The notes under the pieces: generated by a model | Told to the model about the DNA's origin: nothing | Database searches by the model: none | What the model saw: the letters and a program-made list of their open reading frames with translations, nothing else | Translations under genes and position numbers: made by a program | In this document: piece by piece, positions 39,167-48,895 of the stretch | Layout: every line of letters starts with the position of its first letter | How positions within the stretch are numbered: the stretch's first letter is position 1 | NCBI RefSeq assembly: GCF_000381905.1 | Contig: NZ_KB907259.1 | Span: 102,894 to 156,986, forward strand | DNA: 54,093 nucleotides | DNA from: Paenibacillus fonticola DSM 21315 | GTDB taxonomy: Bacteria; Bacillota; Bacilli; Paenibacillales; Paenibacillaceae | Direction: 5' to 3'

Positions 39167-40102
39167 ATGGACGTGAAATCGAATGTGAAAAGGCGGAGAG
39201 AAGAGCGCATCAAGCAGCTGGTCTCGCAAGAAGGGGGAAACTCTGCGAGATCCTCCCTACAATTGCAGCAAGAAAGCAGCGATACAATCCCGTTGAATGC
39301 AGTGCGGGATTATACGTCCCGCCTTGAAGGGCGTGAAGGCCAAGCAAGTGCCTCTCCTCCCAGAAATTCAGAAGAATATGAGCGGGATCCCGAGTTAATG
39401 TGGAAGCTGGGACAGGGACGCTGGAAGGACCCTTCTCCGTTTGGAGAACAGGACAGCCCTGCATTTACAGGCGGGAAGCGTTCTTCTTTTTGGCGTATGT
39501 TTTTTATTCGCTTAATCATCAGTGTGCTTATATTCAGCAGCTTATGGGCCATTAACCGGTACGAGCCTTCCTGGTCCGGCCCGGTTCGCCTATTTGTAGC
39601 TCGTTCGTTAACTTATGAAATGGATTTTGGAGCAGCGGAGGACTGGTATAAACGTCATTTTGGCGGGGCTCCTACTTTTATTCCGATATTCAGGCAAAGC
39701 GCAGAGAAAGGAGTGAAGGTTGATAATGCCATTAACTTCAGCGTTCCTCTGGATGGCCGCATCGCCGGTTCTTTTGCGCTTAGCCTGAAAGGGGTGAATA
39801 TTGTGCCTGCGGGTGATTCGAGTGAAGGCCTGCAGGTTAAAAGCGTAGAAACGGGCCGGGTGCTTAGTGCCGGCGATGACGCCTTGACCGGGAAGACGGT
39901 TGTGATCCAGCATGCCAGCGGATATGTATCCATATATGGTCATTTGGAACAGTTTTTCATCGAGAAGGGGGACTGGGTGGAAAACGGGGAGTTGATCGGC
40001 AAGCTTCCAGCCGTTGCGGACCAGGGTGTGCCCGCTCTTTATTTTGCCTTAAAAAAGGATGAGCAGTACATAGATCCGGCGGATGTGATTCCATTTGATT
40101 AG
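39167..40102 (+). CDS. spoIVFA: SpoIVFA-like M23-family membrane protein
   Basis: SpoIVFA holds the intramembrane protease SpoIVFB inactive until the forespore signals. I start at ATG 39167, 10 bases after GGGAGG; ATG 39158 and TTG 39140 in the same frame are too close or too early. That gives 311 residues. A charged cytosolic part of about 110 residues comes first, then a membrane segment (FFIRLIISVLIFSSLWAIN). The C-terminal LytM/M23 fold (VPLDGRIAGSF, VVIQHASGYVSIYGHLEQF, GVPALYFALKK) lacks an intact HxH metal set. This fits a regulatory, non-enzymatic role. It overlaps spoIVFB by 8 bases. Confidence 0.9.
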   Translation: MDVKSNVKRRREERIKQLVSQEGGNSARSSLQLQQESSDTIPLNAVRDYTSRLEGREGQASASPPRNSEEYERDPELMWKLGQGRWKDPSPFGEQDSPAFTGGKRSSFWRMFFIRLIISVLIFSSLWAINRYEPSWSGPVRLFVARSLTYEMDFGAAEDWYKRHFGGAPTFIPIFRQSAEKGVKVDNAINFSVPLDGRIAGSFALSLKGVNIVPAGDSSEGLQVKSVETGRVLSAGDDALTGKTVVIQHASGYVSIYGHLEQFFIEKGDWVENGELIGKLPAVADQGVPALYFALKKDEQYIDPADVIPFD

Positions 40103-40955
40103 GTTTAAGGGGATCGCAATATCCTTTCATCCTTTTTTCGTCATTGTCATGTTAGCTTCCGTCGTTACTGGACACTTTCTGGAACTGATCACGCTGTTTG
40201 CGATCGTCTTTATCCATGAATGGGGGCACATTATCGCAGCCCGGTGGTTTGGTGTGAATGTTATCTCGGTTCAAATGCTGCCTTTTGGCGGCGTAGCTGT
40301 GATGGAGGACACCGTATTTTTGAATGCAGGACGGGAAATGTTGATTGCCCTTGCAGGGCCGCTTCAAAATGTGCTGCTCATTGGCTGCTCGTGGCTGCTT
40401 CATGCTTGCGGACTCTGGGACGGGCCCTTCTTTGATTATTTCATTCAAGGCAACCTGCTCATCGCCCTGTTCAATCTGCTTCCTGTACTGCCGCTGGATG
40501 GAGGGAAGATCTTTCAGTCCTGGTGCAGCATCCTACTGCCCTATCATGCGGCATTAGTGTGGTCGCTGCGATTAAGCCTGTTATTCAGCATGCTTGTGGT
40601 TGGGTACGCGCTGACGCCGCTTTTGTATCCAAATGGAGTAATCCAGTTAAACATGCTGCTGGTCGGCCTGTTTCTGCTTTATTCTAATTTTGTAGATTAC
40701 CGGAATATTCCTTACCGCTTTATGCGTTTTCTTATGAACAGGGAGCGTTCTTTTCCCCGCCATCTACTGCATGGCAGTTTGGCGCAGCCGATCGTCGCGG
40801 ATAAGGTGCAACCTTTGGACGATATTTTGCGTCTATTTAAAAGGGAAAAATACCATTTTATTTATGTGATGAACGAGCAGGGAAGCATTATGGCGGTCGT
40901 GCCGGAGCAAAAGGTAATTCATTCCTTTTTCAAAGGTGGCCTGTGGCACAGGTAA
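40095..40955 (+). CDS. spoIVFB: SpoIVFB-like site-2 intramembrane metalloprotease
   Basis: SpoIVFB cuts pro-sigma-K in the outer forespore membrane. The 286-residue protein is polytopic with the zinc motif HEWGH (His41, Glu42, His45) in a membrane helix. The second motif NLLPVLPLDGGK supplies the third ligand Asp. A C-terminal CBS-like domain (ILRLFKREKYHFIYVMNEQG) would sense nucleotides. The start is a TTG at 40095, inside the end of spoIVFA, with a weak ribosome binding site, so it depends on translational coupling. Confidence 0.93.
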   Translation: MIRFKGIAISFHPFFVIVMLASVVTGHFLELITLFAIVFIHEWGHIIAARWFGVNVISVQMLPFGGVAVMEDTVFLNAGREMLIALAGPLQNVLLIGCSWLLHACGLWDGPFFDYFIQGNLLIALFNLLPVLPLDGGKIFQSWCSILLPYHAALVWSLRLSLLFSMLVVGYALTPLLYPNGVIQLNMLLVGLFLLYSNFVDYRNIPYRFMRFLMNRERSFPRHLLHGSLAQPIVADKVQPLDDILRLFKREKYHFIYVMNEQGSIMAVVPEQKVIHSFFKGGLWHR

Positions 40956-40961
40956 TAGCCG

Positions 40962-40970
40962 TGATATAAT
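40962..40970 (+). promoter_or_regulatory. Extended -10 promoter of rng
   Basis: TGATATAAT at 40962-40970 is a perfect TG-n-TATAAT. No clear -35 is present. It lies 46 bases before the RNase G start. Confidence 0.55.
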
Positions 40971-41015
40971 CATTAAATAGCAATTTTGGCAGAAACGTAG
41001 ACAAAGGGTGAGATC

Positions 41016-42209
41016 ATGAAACGGATGATTGTTCACTGCAAACCCGGCTCTACCGAAATGGCGCTTCAGGAGGACGGCAGGCTGGTGGAGTTTGCCGCAG
41101 AGCGTTGTCAGGCAAGAGGGCTTGTTGGCAGTTTTTTTAAAGGACGTGTAGTTAATGTACTGCCTGGCATGCAGGCTGCATTTGTAGATATTGGCCAGAG
41201 GAAGAATGCTTTCTTATATATTGATGATGTTCTGCATCCCCATTTGGAGCGGCAGCCGAAAGTCAAGCCGCCGATTACCGAGCTTCTTCAGCCGGGGCAA
41301 GAGATTATCGTGCAAGTGGTCAAGGATGCGATTGGCAATAAAGGGCCTAGAATTACGACGCATTACTCTCTCCCGGGCCGTTGGCTCGTCTATATGCCTT
41401 CAGCAGCTTATGTGGCTGTTTCCAAAAAAATTGGGGAAGAAGACAAAAGGCAGCGTTTAAAAGAGATTGGGGAAGAATTGCGCCATGAGGAAGAAGGCCT
41501 GATTTTACGCACGGTAGCCGAGCTTGAGGAACGCGATGCCATTGCCAATGATTTATCGCTGCTGCGCAAGCAATGGGCAGCCATAGTGGAGAAGGGCAGC
41601 GATAGCATCGCACCGGCACTGCTGCATCAGGATTTGAGCATGGTCCAAAGATTAATGAGGGATGTATACAGTCCTGGAACAGACGAGATTATTATGGACT
41701 GCTCCGAGCGGGCCGAGGAAGCGGCATCATTTCTTGAGCTGATGCTGCCAGGCGGTCCGCAGCCGATCAAAACGCATGATAAGGAAATTCCCTTATTTGA
41801 ATATTACGGTGTGCAGCACCAGCTGGAGAGGGACTTTCAAAGAAAGGTATGGCTGCCGGGCGGAGGGTACCTGGTCTGGGATCAGACTGAAGCGCTAACC
41901 GTAATTGATGTCAATACAGGAAAGTATATAGGCGGCAGTTCTCTCGAAGAAACGGTGTTCCAAACGAATTTGGAGGCTGCGGCTGAAATGGCCAGATTAA
42001 TTCGACTGCGGGATACGGGCGGCATTATTATTATCGACTTCATCGATATGGATCGGGACGAACATCGTGATGCGGTATTGGACAAGCTTCACAGCTGCAT
42101 GCAAAGCGACCGGACCCAGCATCATATTCTCGGCTGGACTCGGCTCGGTCTGCTTGAAATGACACGGAAGAGACTTCGCGAGGAGACGGCTACTCAGAGC
42201 ATCCAGTAA
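41016..42209 (+). CDS. rng: Ribonuclease G/E family protein
   Basis: This endoribonuclease acts in rRNA and mRNA processing. The 397-residue protein has the S1-like domain (VGSFFKGRVVNVLPGMQAAF) and the RNase E/G catalytic domain with the two magnesium aspartates in TVIDVNTGKYIGG and IIIIDFIDM. It stops soon after the MTRKR motif. The CPxC zinc-link that usually follows, which joins two dimers in RNase E, is absent. AAAGGGTGAG precedes the ATG. A CxxC-less short form may be a lineage variant. Confidence 0.94.
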   Translation: MKRMIVHCKPGSTEMALQEDGRLVEFAAERCQARGLVGSFFKGRVVNVLPGMQAAFVDIGQRKNAFLYIDDVLHPHLERQPKVKPPITELLQPGQEIIVQVVKDAIGNKGPRITTHYSLPGRWLVYMPSAAYVAVSKKIGEEDKRQRLKEIGEELRHEEEGLILRTVAELEERDAIANDLSLLRKQWAAIVEKGSDSIAPALLHQDLSMVQRLMRDVYSPGTDEIIMDCSERAEEAASFLELMLPGGPQPIKTHDKEIPLFEYYGVQHQLERDFQRKVWLPGGGYLVWDQTEALTVIDVNTGKYIGGSSLEETVFQTNLEAAAEMARLIRLRDTGGIIIIDFIDMDRDEHRDAVLDKLHSCMQSDRTQHHILGWTRLGLLEMTRKRLREETATQSIQ

Positions 42210-42238
42210 TAATGGAAATTGTCAGGAGGAAAATAAAA

Positions 42239-42267
42239 TTGATTTTATGTAACCTCCATGATATTAT
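42239..42267 (+). promoter_or_regulatory. Sigma-A promoter of rplU
   Basis: TTGATT (42239-42244), 17 bases, TATTAT (42262-42267). It drives the L21 leader and the rplU-prp-rpmA genes. Confidence 0.75.
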
Positions 42268-42274
42268 ATTAGGG

Positions 42275-42390
42275 TATGTGTCATGAGTATGTCTTGTGCG
42301 CATGCTGTAACCGCTCCGATCGGGTTAACAAGATCGCCGTATTGATGACGGCGCACCTGAATTAGGCGAGTCTGAGACATGAGGAGGTGC
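42275..42390 (+). promoter_or_regulatory. Ribosomal protein L21 leader (probable)
   Basis: The 110 or so bases between the promoter and rplU contain paired segments (for example GATCGCCGT...ACGGCGC) and end in TGAGGAGGTG. Leaders of this length with such structure upstream of rplU in Firmicutes are the known L21 leader family, thought to bind L21 for feedback. The assignment is by position and general shape; I could not test it against a covariance model. Confidence 0.55.
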
Positions 42391-42396
42391 AAGCAA

Positions 42397-42708
42397 ATGT
42401 ACGCAATTATCGAAACTGGCGGTAAACAATACCGTGTTCAAGAAGGCGATGTGCTTTACATCGAGAAATTGGACGCAGAGGACGGCGCAAGCGTGACGTT
42501 CGACCGTGTATTGGCAGTATTCAAAGGTGATGGTTTGGTAGCGGGAACTCCTGTAGTATCCGGCGCTAGTGTTACAGCGAAAGTTGAACGACACGGCAAA
42601 GGCCGCAAGATTGTCGTTTACAAATACAAACCTAAGAAGAACTACCACAAGAAACAAGGTCATCGTCAACCATATACGAAAGTGACCATCGAGAAAATTC
42701 AAGCGTAA
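42397..42708 (+). CDS. rplU: 50S ribosomal protein L21
   Basis: The protein starts [18 protein letters not shown], with the basic [20 protein letters not shown] and [13 protein letters not shown] typical of L21. The frame is open from ATG 42379, but AGGAGG lies just after that codon and fits ATG 42397, giving 103 residues. It is first in the rplU-prp-rpmA-spo0B-obg order of Bacillus. Confidence 0.98.
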   Translation: MYAIIETGGKQYRVQEGDVLYIEKLDAEDGASVTFDRVLAVFKGDGLVAGTPVVSGASVTAKVERHGKGRKIVVYKYKPKKNYHKKQGHRQPYTKVTIEKIQA

Positions 42709-42722
42709 GCAGGTGACGTACT

Positions 42723-43073
42723 TTGATTAACGTCTCCATATTGCGTTATGAGGATCAAGGCATACATGGCTTTGAAGTGAAGGGGCATGCTTATTTTGCC
42801 AAGGCAGGCGAGGACATTGTCTGCGCCGGGGTATCCGCTGTTACCGTAGGTACAGTGAATTCCGTCGAATCGCTGACGGGGATCGTCATGGACTCCAAGA
42901 TGAAGAACGGATTTCTGAATGCGAGTCTTCCCGCTGTCGTCCAGCCGAAGGCGTATGAGCAGGTACAGCTTCTTCTCGCTTCTATGGTCGTTATGCTGCA
43001 GAGTATCGAAATGTCATACGGGAAGTATATTCAAATACACGATGTTATTATTTCGAAGAAGGAGGTAGACTAG
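42723..43073 (+). CDS. prp: Ribosomal-processing cysteine protease Prp
   Basis: Prp removes the N-terminal extension of ribosomal protein L27, essential for peptidyl transfer in Firmicutes. The 116-residue protein has His22 in [10 protein letters not shown], Asp31 and catalytic Cys34 in [10 protein letters not shown], the residues and numbering known from S. aureus. The start is TTG after AGCAGGTG. Its substrate, rpmA, begins one base after its stop. Confidence 0.95.
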   Translation: MINVSILRYEDQGIHGFEVKGHAYFAKAGEDIVCAGVSAVTVGTVNSVESLTGIVMDSKMKNGFLNASLPAVVQPKAYEQVQLLLASMVVMLQSIEMSYGKYIQIHDVIISKKEVD

Positions 43074-43074
43074 A

Positions 43075-43386
43075 ATGTTGAAATTGGATCTCCAGTTGTT
43101 TGCATCCAAGAAGGGTGTTGGTTCCACGAAGAACGGTCGTGACAGTATCGCTAAACGCCTTGGCGTGAAGCGTGCTGATGGCCAGACTGTAACAGGCGGA
43201 AGTATTCTCGTTCGCCAACGCGGAACGAAAATTCATCCAGGTACCAATGTGGGAATCGGTAAAGATGACACGCTGTTTGCAAAAGTTGACGGCGTCGTTA
43301 AATTCGAACGTTGGGGTCGTGATCGCAAGAAAGTGAGCGTCTACCCTGTAGAAGTCGCTCCTGTAGCGGCTGCAGTCGAAGCTTAA
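43075..43386 (+). CDS. rpmA: 50S ribosomal protein L27 with cleavable N-terminal extension
   Basis: The 103-residue protein starts with [10 protein letters not shown], the extension cut by Prp before [13 protein letters not shown]. The mature part carries the usual [26 protein letters not shown] precedes the ATG. The gene is directly after prp and is followed by a terminator. Confidence 0.99.
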   Translation: MLKLDLQLFASKKGVGSTKNGRDSIAKRLGVKRADGQTVTGGSILVRQRGTKIHPGTNVGIGKDDTLFAKVDGVVKFERWGRDRKKVSVYPVEVAPVAAAVEA

Positions 43387-43415
43387 GAAGCTTTGCTGCC
43401 ATAGAGCGTGACTTG

Positions 43416-43447
43416 AAGCCCTCGGCACTTGTGCCGGGGGCTTTTTT
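43416..43447 (+). terminator. Terminator after rpmA
   Basis: AAGCCCTCGGCAC and GTGCCGGGGGCTT form a long stem with a TT loop, then six T. Confidence 0.92.
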
Positions 43448-43602
43448 AGAGATATTTTCACGGAAAACCTGGGAAGTACAAGCAAATTGATTACAGCTGA
43501 GATGAGTAAAACAATTTCAGCGCTCAACTCCTTTCAGTCGTTTTATTTCTGGTAATTATTGTTGTGAAAATGTACTTTAATTCCTTGCGGGGACAAGGAT
43601 TG

Positions 43603-43611
43603 TGATATACT
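43603..43611 (+). promoter_or_regulatory. Extended -10 promoter of the spo0B-like gene
   Basis: TGATATACT at 43603-43611 gives a TG-n extended -10. The nearest -35-like word, TTGCGG (43585-43590), has a 15-base spacer. Confidence 0.5.
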
Positions 43612-43668
43612 GGGTAAAGATGTTAATAGGTCAGGCTTGTCCAAATTGTAAGAGGAACGGGGAAAGTC

Positions 43669-44412
43669 ATGAAACATCGGTTCACAGTGCCGGTCATTGC
43701 CGGAACGCTTATGTTCGCTATGTTAGTGATATTATACTTCGTTGAATCGACAGTATGGTATGTTGTGTTATGCGTATGTCTGCTGGCCGTGTTGTGGGGA
43801 TATGTCAAGTATGTGAAAGAACAGGCGGCTAATGAGCGCAAACAGCTGCTTGAATCCGTTCAAAGGACGGCAACCGCTACACTTGGTCACCATCGGCATG
43901 ATTGGATGAACGACCTGCAAATATTGTACGGATACATCCAATTGGGCAAAGTTGATAAACTGGTCAGCTGTGTGGACAGAATAAAAGAAAGGATGGCCGT
44001 GGAGAGTAAAATTTCTCGACTGGGCATCCCGGCGTTAGTTTTTTATTTGCAATCCTTTCGCGAAGTGAATTGCTCTGTTCAGCTTGCAGTAGATATCGAA
44101 GGTGACGTGGAGCTTGGCAAGCTGTTGTCCGCCGAGGATGCTGAGCAGCTAACCGAAGTGATTGTTGCCACGATTCGCGCGTTTCAATTTGCTGGCCGCT
44201 CCTCTTGGGGCGAGATGCTGCAGCTTAAGCTGTCCTTTTGCCTTGAAGAGAACGAGGTGCTCATCAGATTTGATCAGGATGGAACTGCCTGCAATGTGAA
44301 AATGTTATTGGAGCGGGTCAATGAAATTGTATCGGGGAAACAAGTTCGTGCCGAGCAGGTAGATCCTCAAATGTCCTCTGTTAGACTACGAATGTTATGC
44401 GGAAATTTATAA
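43669..44412 (+). CDS. spo0B: Spo0B-like sporulation phosphotransferase with two membrane segments
   Basis: Spo0B passes phosphate from Spo0F to Spo0A in the sporulation phosphorelay. The 247-residue protein has the phosphorylation helix [20 protein letters not shown] with His77 matching the RHDWMN histidine of B. subtilis. The ATPase-like C-terminal domain is degenerate. Unlike the soluble B. subtilis protein it begins with two hydrophobic segments (about residues 8-26 and 30-46). It lies between rpmA and obg, the conserved place of spo0B. AGAGGAACGGGG precedes the ATG. Confidence 0.85.
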   Translation: MKHRFTVPVIAGTLMFAMLVILYFVESTVWYVVLCVCLLAVLWGYVKYVKEQAANERKQLLESVQRTATATLGHHRHDWMNDLQILYGYIQLGKVDKLVSCVDRIKERMAVESKISRLGIPALVFYLQSFREVNCSVQLAVDIEGDVELGKLLSAEDAEQLTEVIVATIRAFQFAGRSSWGEMLQLKLSFCLEENEVLIRFDQDGTACNVKMLLERVNEIVSGKQVRAEQVDPQMSSVRLRMLCGNL

Positions 44413-44425
44413 AGAGGGTGAACGC

Positions 44426-45736
44426 ATGTTTATAGATAAAGCGAAAGTATACGTTAAAGGCGGTGACGGCGGCGACGGCATCGTAGCTTTCCGGCGCGAG
44501 AAATACGTCCCGGAAGGCGGTCCTGCGGGCGGAGATGGCGGTAAGGGCGGAGATGTCATCTTCCGCGTTGACGAAGGTCTGCGAACGCTGATGGATTTTC
44601 GTTATCAGCGGCACTTTAAGGCAGAGCGCGGCGTGAAGGGGCGAAATAAGAGCCAGCATGGCGCCAATGCGGACAATATGATTGTACGGATTCCGCCTGG
44701 GACGGTTATCATCGATGATGATACGCAGGAGGTGCTGGCGGATTTGACAAGACATGGGCAGCAGATTGTCGTAGCCAGAGGCGGACGCGGAGGGCGCGGT
44801 AACGTCCGTTTTGCCACGCCGAGCAATCCAGCCCCTGAGCTGGCCGAGCACGGAGAAGAAGGACAGGAGCGCTGGATTGTACTTGAGCTGAAGGTGATGG
44901 CTGATGTAGGTTTGGTCGGATTTCCGAGCGTAGGCAAATCCACGCTGCTGTCAGTCGTTTCGGCGGCTCAGCCAAAAATCGGAGCATACCATTTCACTAC
45001 GATTACCCCAAACCTCGGCGTCGTGGATGTAAGCGAAGGGCGCAGTTTCGTTATGGCTGATCTGCCGGGATTAATAGAGGGAGCCCATGAAGGAGTAGGT
45101 TTGGGACATGAGTTCCTACGTCATGTTGAGCGTACACGAGTCATTATTCACGTAGTGGATATGGCCGGATCGGAGGGCAGAGATCCTTTTGATGACTGGC
45201 TGAAAATAAACGAGGAGCTTAAGCTGTACAATGCTGAGCTCGAGAATCGTCCGCAAATTGTCGCAGCTAACAAAATGGATATGCCAGAGGCGGCTGAGCA
45301 TTTAGAAAAATTCCGTAAGCAGGTGAAGGAAGTCCGACCTGACCTGGAAATTATGCCGATTTCATCCTTAACCCGTCAGGGCATTCAGGAATTGCTTTAT
45401 CGCACCGCGGATTTACTGGATCAAATACCGGAAGCTCCTGTCATTGACGAAGTAACCGATCTGAATGAGCGGAAAATTTATAAGCTGGCCAAGGAAGAGG
45501 AACAAGACTTCGTCATTAGGCGAGAAAATGAGGATTTTGTAGTCGAGAGTGTCAAAATTGAAAAAATGATGAAGCGGATGCAATTGAATTCCCATGATGC
45601 GATTCTGAAACTCGCTCGCACGCTTCGTCATATGGGCGTGGACGATGAACTGCGCAAACGCGGGGCGAAGGATGGAACGATCGTTCGAATCGGTGATTTT
45701 GAATTTGAATTCGTTGAAGGAAGCAGCTACTATTAA
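44426..45736 (+). CDS. obg: Obg GTPase (ribosome assembly, stress and sporulation)
   Basis: Obg is an essential GTPase that binds the 50S subunit and is needed for the Spo0A phosphorelay in Bacillus. The 436-residue protein has the Gly-rich Obg fold ([30 protein letters not shown]) and the G domain with G1 [10 protein letters not shown] and G3 DLPGLIEGA. The C-terminal OCT domain covers about residues 355-430. GAGGGTGA precedes the ATG, 13 bases after spo0B. Confidence 0.98.
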   Translation: MFIDKAKVYVKGGDGGDGIVAFRREKYVPEGGPAGGDGGKGGDVIFRVDEGLRTLMDFRYQRHFKAERGVKGRNKSQHGANADNMIVRIPPGTVIIDDDTQEVLADLTRHGQQIVVARGGRGGRGNVRFATPSNPAPELAEHGEEGQERWIVLELKVMADVGLVGFPSVGKSTLLSVVSAAQPKIGAYHFTTITPNLGVVDVSEGRSFVMADLPGLIEGAHEGVGLGHEFLRHVERTRVIIHVVDMAGSEGRDPFDDWLKINEELKLYNAELENRPQIVAANKMDMPEAAEHLEKFRKQVKEVRPDLEIMPISSLTRQGIQELLYRTADLLDQIPEAPVIDEVTDLNERKIYKLAKEEEQDFVIRRENEDFVVESVKIEKMMKRMQLNSHDAILKLARTLRHMGVDDELRKRGAKDGTIVRIGDFEFEFVEGSSYY

Positions 45737-45750
45737 AGCTTGCAATGGGA

Positions 45751-45797
45751 AGAGCACCCGCGGGTGGGAGAGCACCTGCGGGGGCTCTTTGCTGTTT
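45751..45797 (+). terminator. Possible terminator after obg
   Basis: AGAGCACCCGC and GCGGGGGCTCT can pair around an inner GGGTGGGAGAGCACCT stretch. The tail TTTGCTGTTT is only moderately T-rich. Confidence 0.5.
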
Positions 45798-45929
45798 CTG
45801 GTGCACAGCCATGGATGAAGGGCTTTCATCATCAATGAGTGCTTACGAGGTGGAGCTTAGGCTGATTTATTTCCTCAGGATGGAATAGATGCATGAAAAA
45901 AATCCGCGCTAATCTGTGCGTAAAATAGG

Positions 45930-45958
45930 TTGCCTCATCCTCATCTTTCCGTTATAAT
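45930..45958 (+). promoter_or_regulatory. Sigma-A promoter of pheB and the threonine genes
   Basis: TTGCCT (45930-45935), 17 bases, consensus TATAAT (45953-45958), 43 bases before the pheB GTG. Confidence 0.75.
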
Positions 45959-46000
45959 GTCCACTATACGAGAACAGAAGTCTTTAAGGGGAGGACGTTT

Positions 46001-46438
46001 GTGAAGGAGCGTTATTACTTGGTCCGTGAGGATATTTTGCCTGAAGCGGTGCTCAAGACGCTTCAAGTGAAGCAGCTGCTTGCCGCTGGAGACGTCAAGA
46101 CGGTGCATGAAGCTGCGCTGCAAGTTGGGCTTAGCCGCAGTGCTTTTTATAAGTATAAAGACGGCATTCATCCATTGAATCAAATGGAACGGGAAGAAAT
46201 TGTGACGATATCGTTCGACCTGGAGCATCGCTCCGGTATTTTATCGGAAGTATTGTCCCTGCTAGCCGGGTCAGGAGGAAATGTGCTGACGATCAATCAG
46301 AGCATTCCTTTGCAAGGAAGGGCTAACGTCGTTATTTCTGTGGAAACTTCGCGGCTGACGGAGGAACTTGATGAGATGATAACCGCTTTGCAGGCGATAT
46401 CCGGTGTAAAGAAAATTCAAATTATCGGTCAAGGATAA
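46001..46438 (+). CDS. pheB: ACT-domain protein PheB
   Basis: This small ACT-domain protein of the UPF0735 family is probably an amino-acid-sensing regulator; its target is not known. The 145-residue protein has an N-terminal helix-turn-helix-like segment (KTVHEAALQVGLSRSAFYKY). The ACT domain follows (LEHRSGILSEVLSLLAGSGG, INQSIPLQGRANVVISVET). The GTG start follows GGGGAGG. In Bacillus pheB precedes pheA; here hom, thrC and thrB stand between. Confidence 0.93.
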   Translation: MKERYYLVREDILPEAVLKTLQVKQLLAAGDVKTVHEAALQVGLSRSAFYKYKDGIHPLNQMEREEIVTISFDLEHRSGILSEVLSLLAGSGGNVLTINQSIPLQGRANVVISVETSRLTEELDEMITALQAISGVKKIQIIGQG

Positions 46439-46501
46439 GTATCTCCCGTAAATATTTACAATTATAATAAAACCCGGACAGGGAACAGGAGGGGACTCAT
46501 A

Positions 46502-47788
46502 TTGAAACCCGTTAAGGTAGGTTTGCTTGGGCTCGGCACGGTGGGAACCGGCGTCGTCCGTATAGTGGAAGGGCATCAGGAGGATTTGAGCAGTCAGGTT
46601 GGATCTCCGATCGTCATTGAGAAGGTCGCTGTTAAAAATCTGGAGAAGGCAAGAAGTATCGAAATCGATCGAAGCAAGCTTACGGAGGATCCTTGGGAAG
46701 TTATCCGCGATCCGGAAATTGACGTTATCATCGAAGTTATGGGTGGCGTTGAGGCAACTAAAGGATACATTCTCGAAGCGTTGGACCGCGGTAAACATAT
46801 TGTAACGGCGAATAAGGATTTAATGGCTCTATACGGTTCAGAAATTATGGCCAAGGCGCTGGAGAAGCAATGCGATGTATTTTATGAGGCGAGTGTGGCT
46901 GGCGGCATCCCGATCATCCGCACGCTGATTGAAGGCTTCTCGTCAGATCGCATAGTCAAGATTATGGGGATCGTAAATGGGACAACGAACTATATATTGA
47001 GCAAGATGAGCCAGGAAGATGCATCCTATGGGGATGTCCTGAAAGAGGCGCAGGAGCTCGGTTATGCGGAGGCTGACCCTACTTCCGACGTGGAAGGTCT
47101 GGATGCGGCAAGGAAGATGGTCATTCTGGGCTCGCTGGGCTTCCGTACGAATGTAGAACTGAGCGATGTCGATGTCCGGGGCATTTCCAGCGTATCGAAA
47201 GAGGATATCGCCTATGCGAAAAAGCTCGGCTACGAGATGAAGCTGCTCGGTATCGCCGACCGTCAGGATGAAGAGTTCAGCATCAGCGTTCAGCCGACGA
47301 TGGTGAAGAAGAGCCATCCGATCGCAGCGGTTAACGGCGTGTTCAATGCCGTTTACGTGCATGGCGAAGCGGTGGGGGAGACGATGTTCTACGGTGCAGG
47401 CGCCGGGGAAATGCCGACCGCTACATCTATAGTGGCGGATCTTGTTGCGGTAGTTAAAAATCTGAAGCTGGGAGTAAACGGCTTAAAAGCGATGGTTCCA
47501 TATAAGCCGAAGAAACTGAAGAGCGACGAACAGATTGCCTATAAGAACTTTCTGCTGCTTGAGGTGGATGACAAAGCCGGCGTGCTGGCGCAAATTACGC
47601 AAGTATTTGGGGAATATGATGTAAGTCTTGAATCTGTAGTTCAATCGCCGGATGAACAGACGCAGGATGCGGAAATTATTATTGTGACCCATCATGCCAG
47701 CAAGGCGAATATGGATAAGGTGCTGAAGCATTTTGAGACGCTGAAAGTCATTCGCCGCATTAAAAGTGTGTACCGGGTAGAAGGCTAG
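46502..47788 (+). CDS. hom: Homoserine dehydrogenase
   Basis: Hom reduces aspartate semialdehyde to homoserine for threonine and methionine. The 428-residue protein has NAD(P)-binding GLLGLGTVGTGVVRIV at the N-terminus, the ANKDLMA and GIVNGTTNYILSKM motifs, the AEADPTSDVEGLDAARKM catalytic region and a C-terminal ACT domain (LLEVDDKAGVLAQITQVFGE) likely for threonine feedback. The start is TTG behind GGAGGGG. Confidence 0.98.
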   Translation: MKPVKVGLLGLGTVGTGVVRIVEGHQEDLSSQVGSPIVIEKVAVKNLEKARSIEIDRSKLTEDPWEVIRDPEIDVIIEVMGGVEATKGYILEALDRGKHIVTANKDLMALYGSEIMAKALEKQCDVFYEASVAGGIPIIRTLIEGFSSDRIVKIMGIVNGTTNYILSKMSQEDASYGDVLKEAQELGYAEADPTSDVEGLDAARKMVILGSLGFRTNVELSDVDVRGISSVSKEDIAYAKKLGYEMKLLGIADRQDEEFSISVQPTMVKKSHPIAAVNGVFNAVYVHGEAVGETMFYGAGAGEMPTATSIVADLVAVVKNLKLGVNGLKAMVPYKPKKLKSDEQIAYKNFLLLEVDDKAGVLAQITQVFGEYDVSLESVVQSPDEQTQDAEIIIVTHHASKANMDKVLKHFETLKVIRRIKSVYRVEG

Positions 47789-47824
47789 GTTAATTTATTC
47801 CGAATATAAAAGGGGTTTTATTTC

Positions 47825-48895
47825 ATGAGATATCAAGGATTGCTGCACACGTACAAACAATATTTGCCGGTCAACGACAATACGCCGCTGCTGACATTAC
47901 ATGAGGGGAACACACCGCTTGTTCGCGCCGACAATTTGTCTGCTGAATTAGGACTCGATCTGTATTTTAAATATGAAGGGCTGAATCCGACGGGTTCCTT
48001 CAAGGATCGCGGGATGGTTATGGCGGTTGCAAAGGCCATCGAAGAGGGAAGCAATACGATTATGTGTGCTTCTACAGGCAACACTTCAGCGGCAGCGGCG
48101 GCATATGCTGCCCGGGCAGGGATCAACTGTATCGTGCTGATCCCGAACAATAATATCGCTCTTGGAAAATTGGCGCAGGCAATGATTTATGGAGCAAAGG
48201 TTATCGCCATTGAAGGCAACTTTGACCGCGCATTGGAAATCGTACGTGACATTACGGCGAAGCATCCTATTACTCTGGTCAACTCGGTAAATCCATATCG
48301 CATTGAGGGCCAAAAAACGGCAGCTTTTGAAGTGTGTGATCAATTAGGCAAGGCTCCGGATGTGCTTGCGATCCCTGTGGGGAATGCTGGGAATATTTCT
48401 GCGTATTGGAAAGGGTTCAAAGAGTACCGTGAGCTAGGCAAAACAGACTCCCTTCCGCGCATGGTTGGTTTTGAAGCTGAAGGCGCTATGGCTATCGTTA
48501 AAGGAGAGCCGATTTTGGAGCCTGAAACGGTAGCGACAGCAATTCGCATCGGCAATCCGGCCAGCTGGAAAACAGCGGTAGCGGCAGCAGAAGAGTCCGG
48601 CGGGCAAATTAACTATGTTACGGATGAGGAAATACTGGCAGCTTATAAGACGATTGCTGCGCGTGAAGGCGTGTTTGCTGAACCGGCATCTGCAGCTTCA
48701 GTGGCAGGTGTGTATAAGCTGAAGAAAGAAGGCTATTTCAAAGGCGGCGAAACCGTCGTATGCGTCTTGACAGGCCATGGACTCAAAGACCCTAACATTG
48801 CAATCAAGAGCATCGGCAGCGAGCCGCTTGTTGTGCAGGATACGGAAGAAGCGGTAATGGCGGCCATTGCCAAGCTGCAAGGAGAGCAAGAATGA
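47825..48895 (+). CDS. thrC: Threonine synthase
   Basis: ThrC converts O-phosphohomoserine to threonine with PLP. The 356-residue protein has the PLP lysine in [29 protein letters not shown], the phosphate-binding PVGNAGNIS and [16 protein letters not shown] lies upstream of the ATG. It overlaps thrB by 4 bases (ATGA). Confidence 0.98.
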   Translation: MRYQGLLHTYKQYLPVNDNTPLLTLHEGNTPLVRADNLSAELGLDLYFKYEGLNPTGSFKDRGMVMAVAKAIEEGSNTIMCASTGNTSAAAAAYAARAGINCIVLIPNNNIALGKLAQAMIYGAKVIAIEGNFDRALEIVRDITAKHPITLVNSVNPYRIEGQKTAAFEVCDQLGKAPDVLAIPVGNAGNISAYWKGFKEYRELGKTDSLPRMVGFEAEGAMAIVKGEPILEPETVATAIRIGNPASWKTAVAAAEESGGQINYVTDEEILAAYKTIAAREGVFAEPASAASVAGVYKLKKEGYFKGGETVVCVLTGHGLKDPNIAIKSIGSEPLVVQDTEEAVMAAIAKLQGEQE

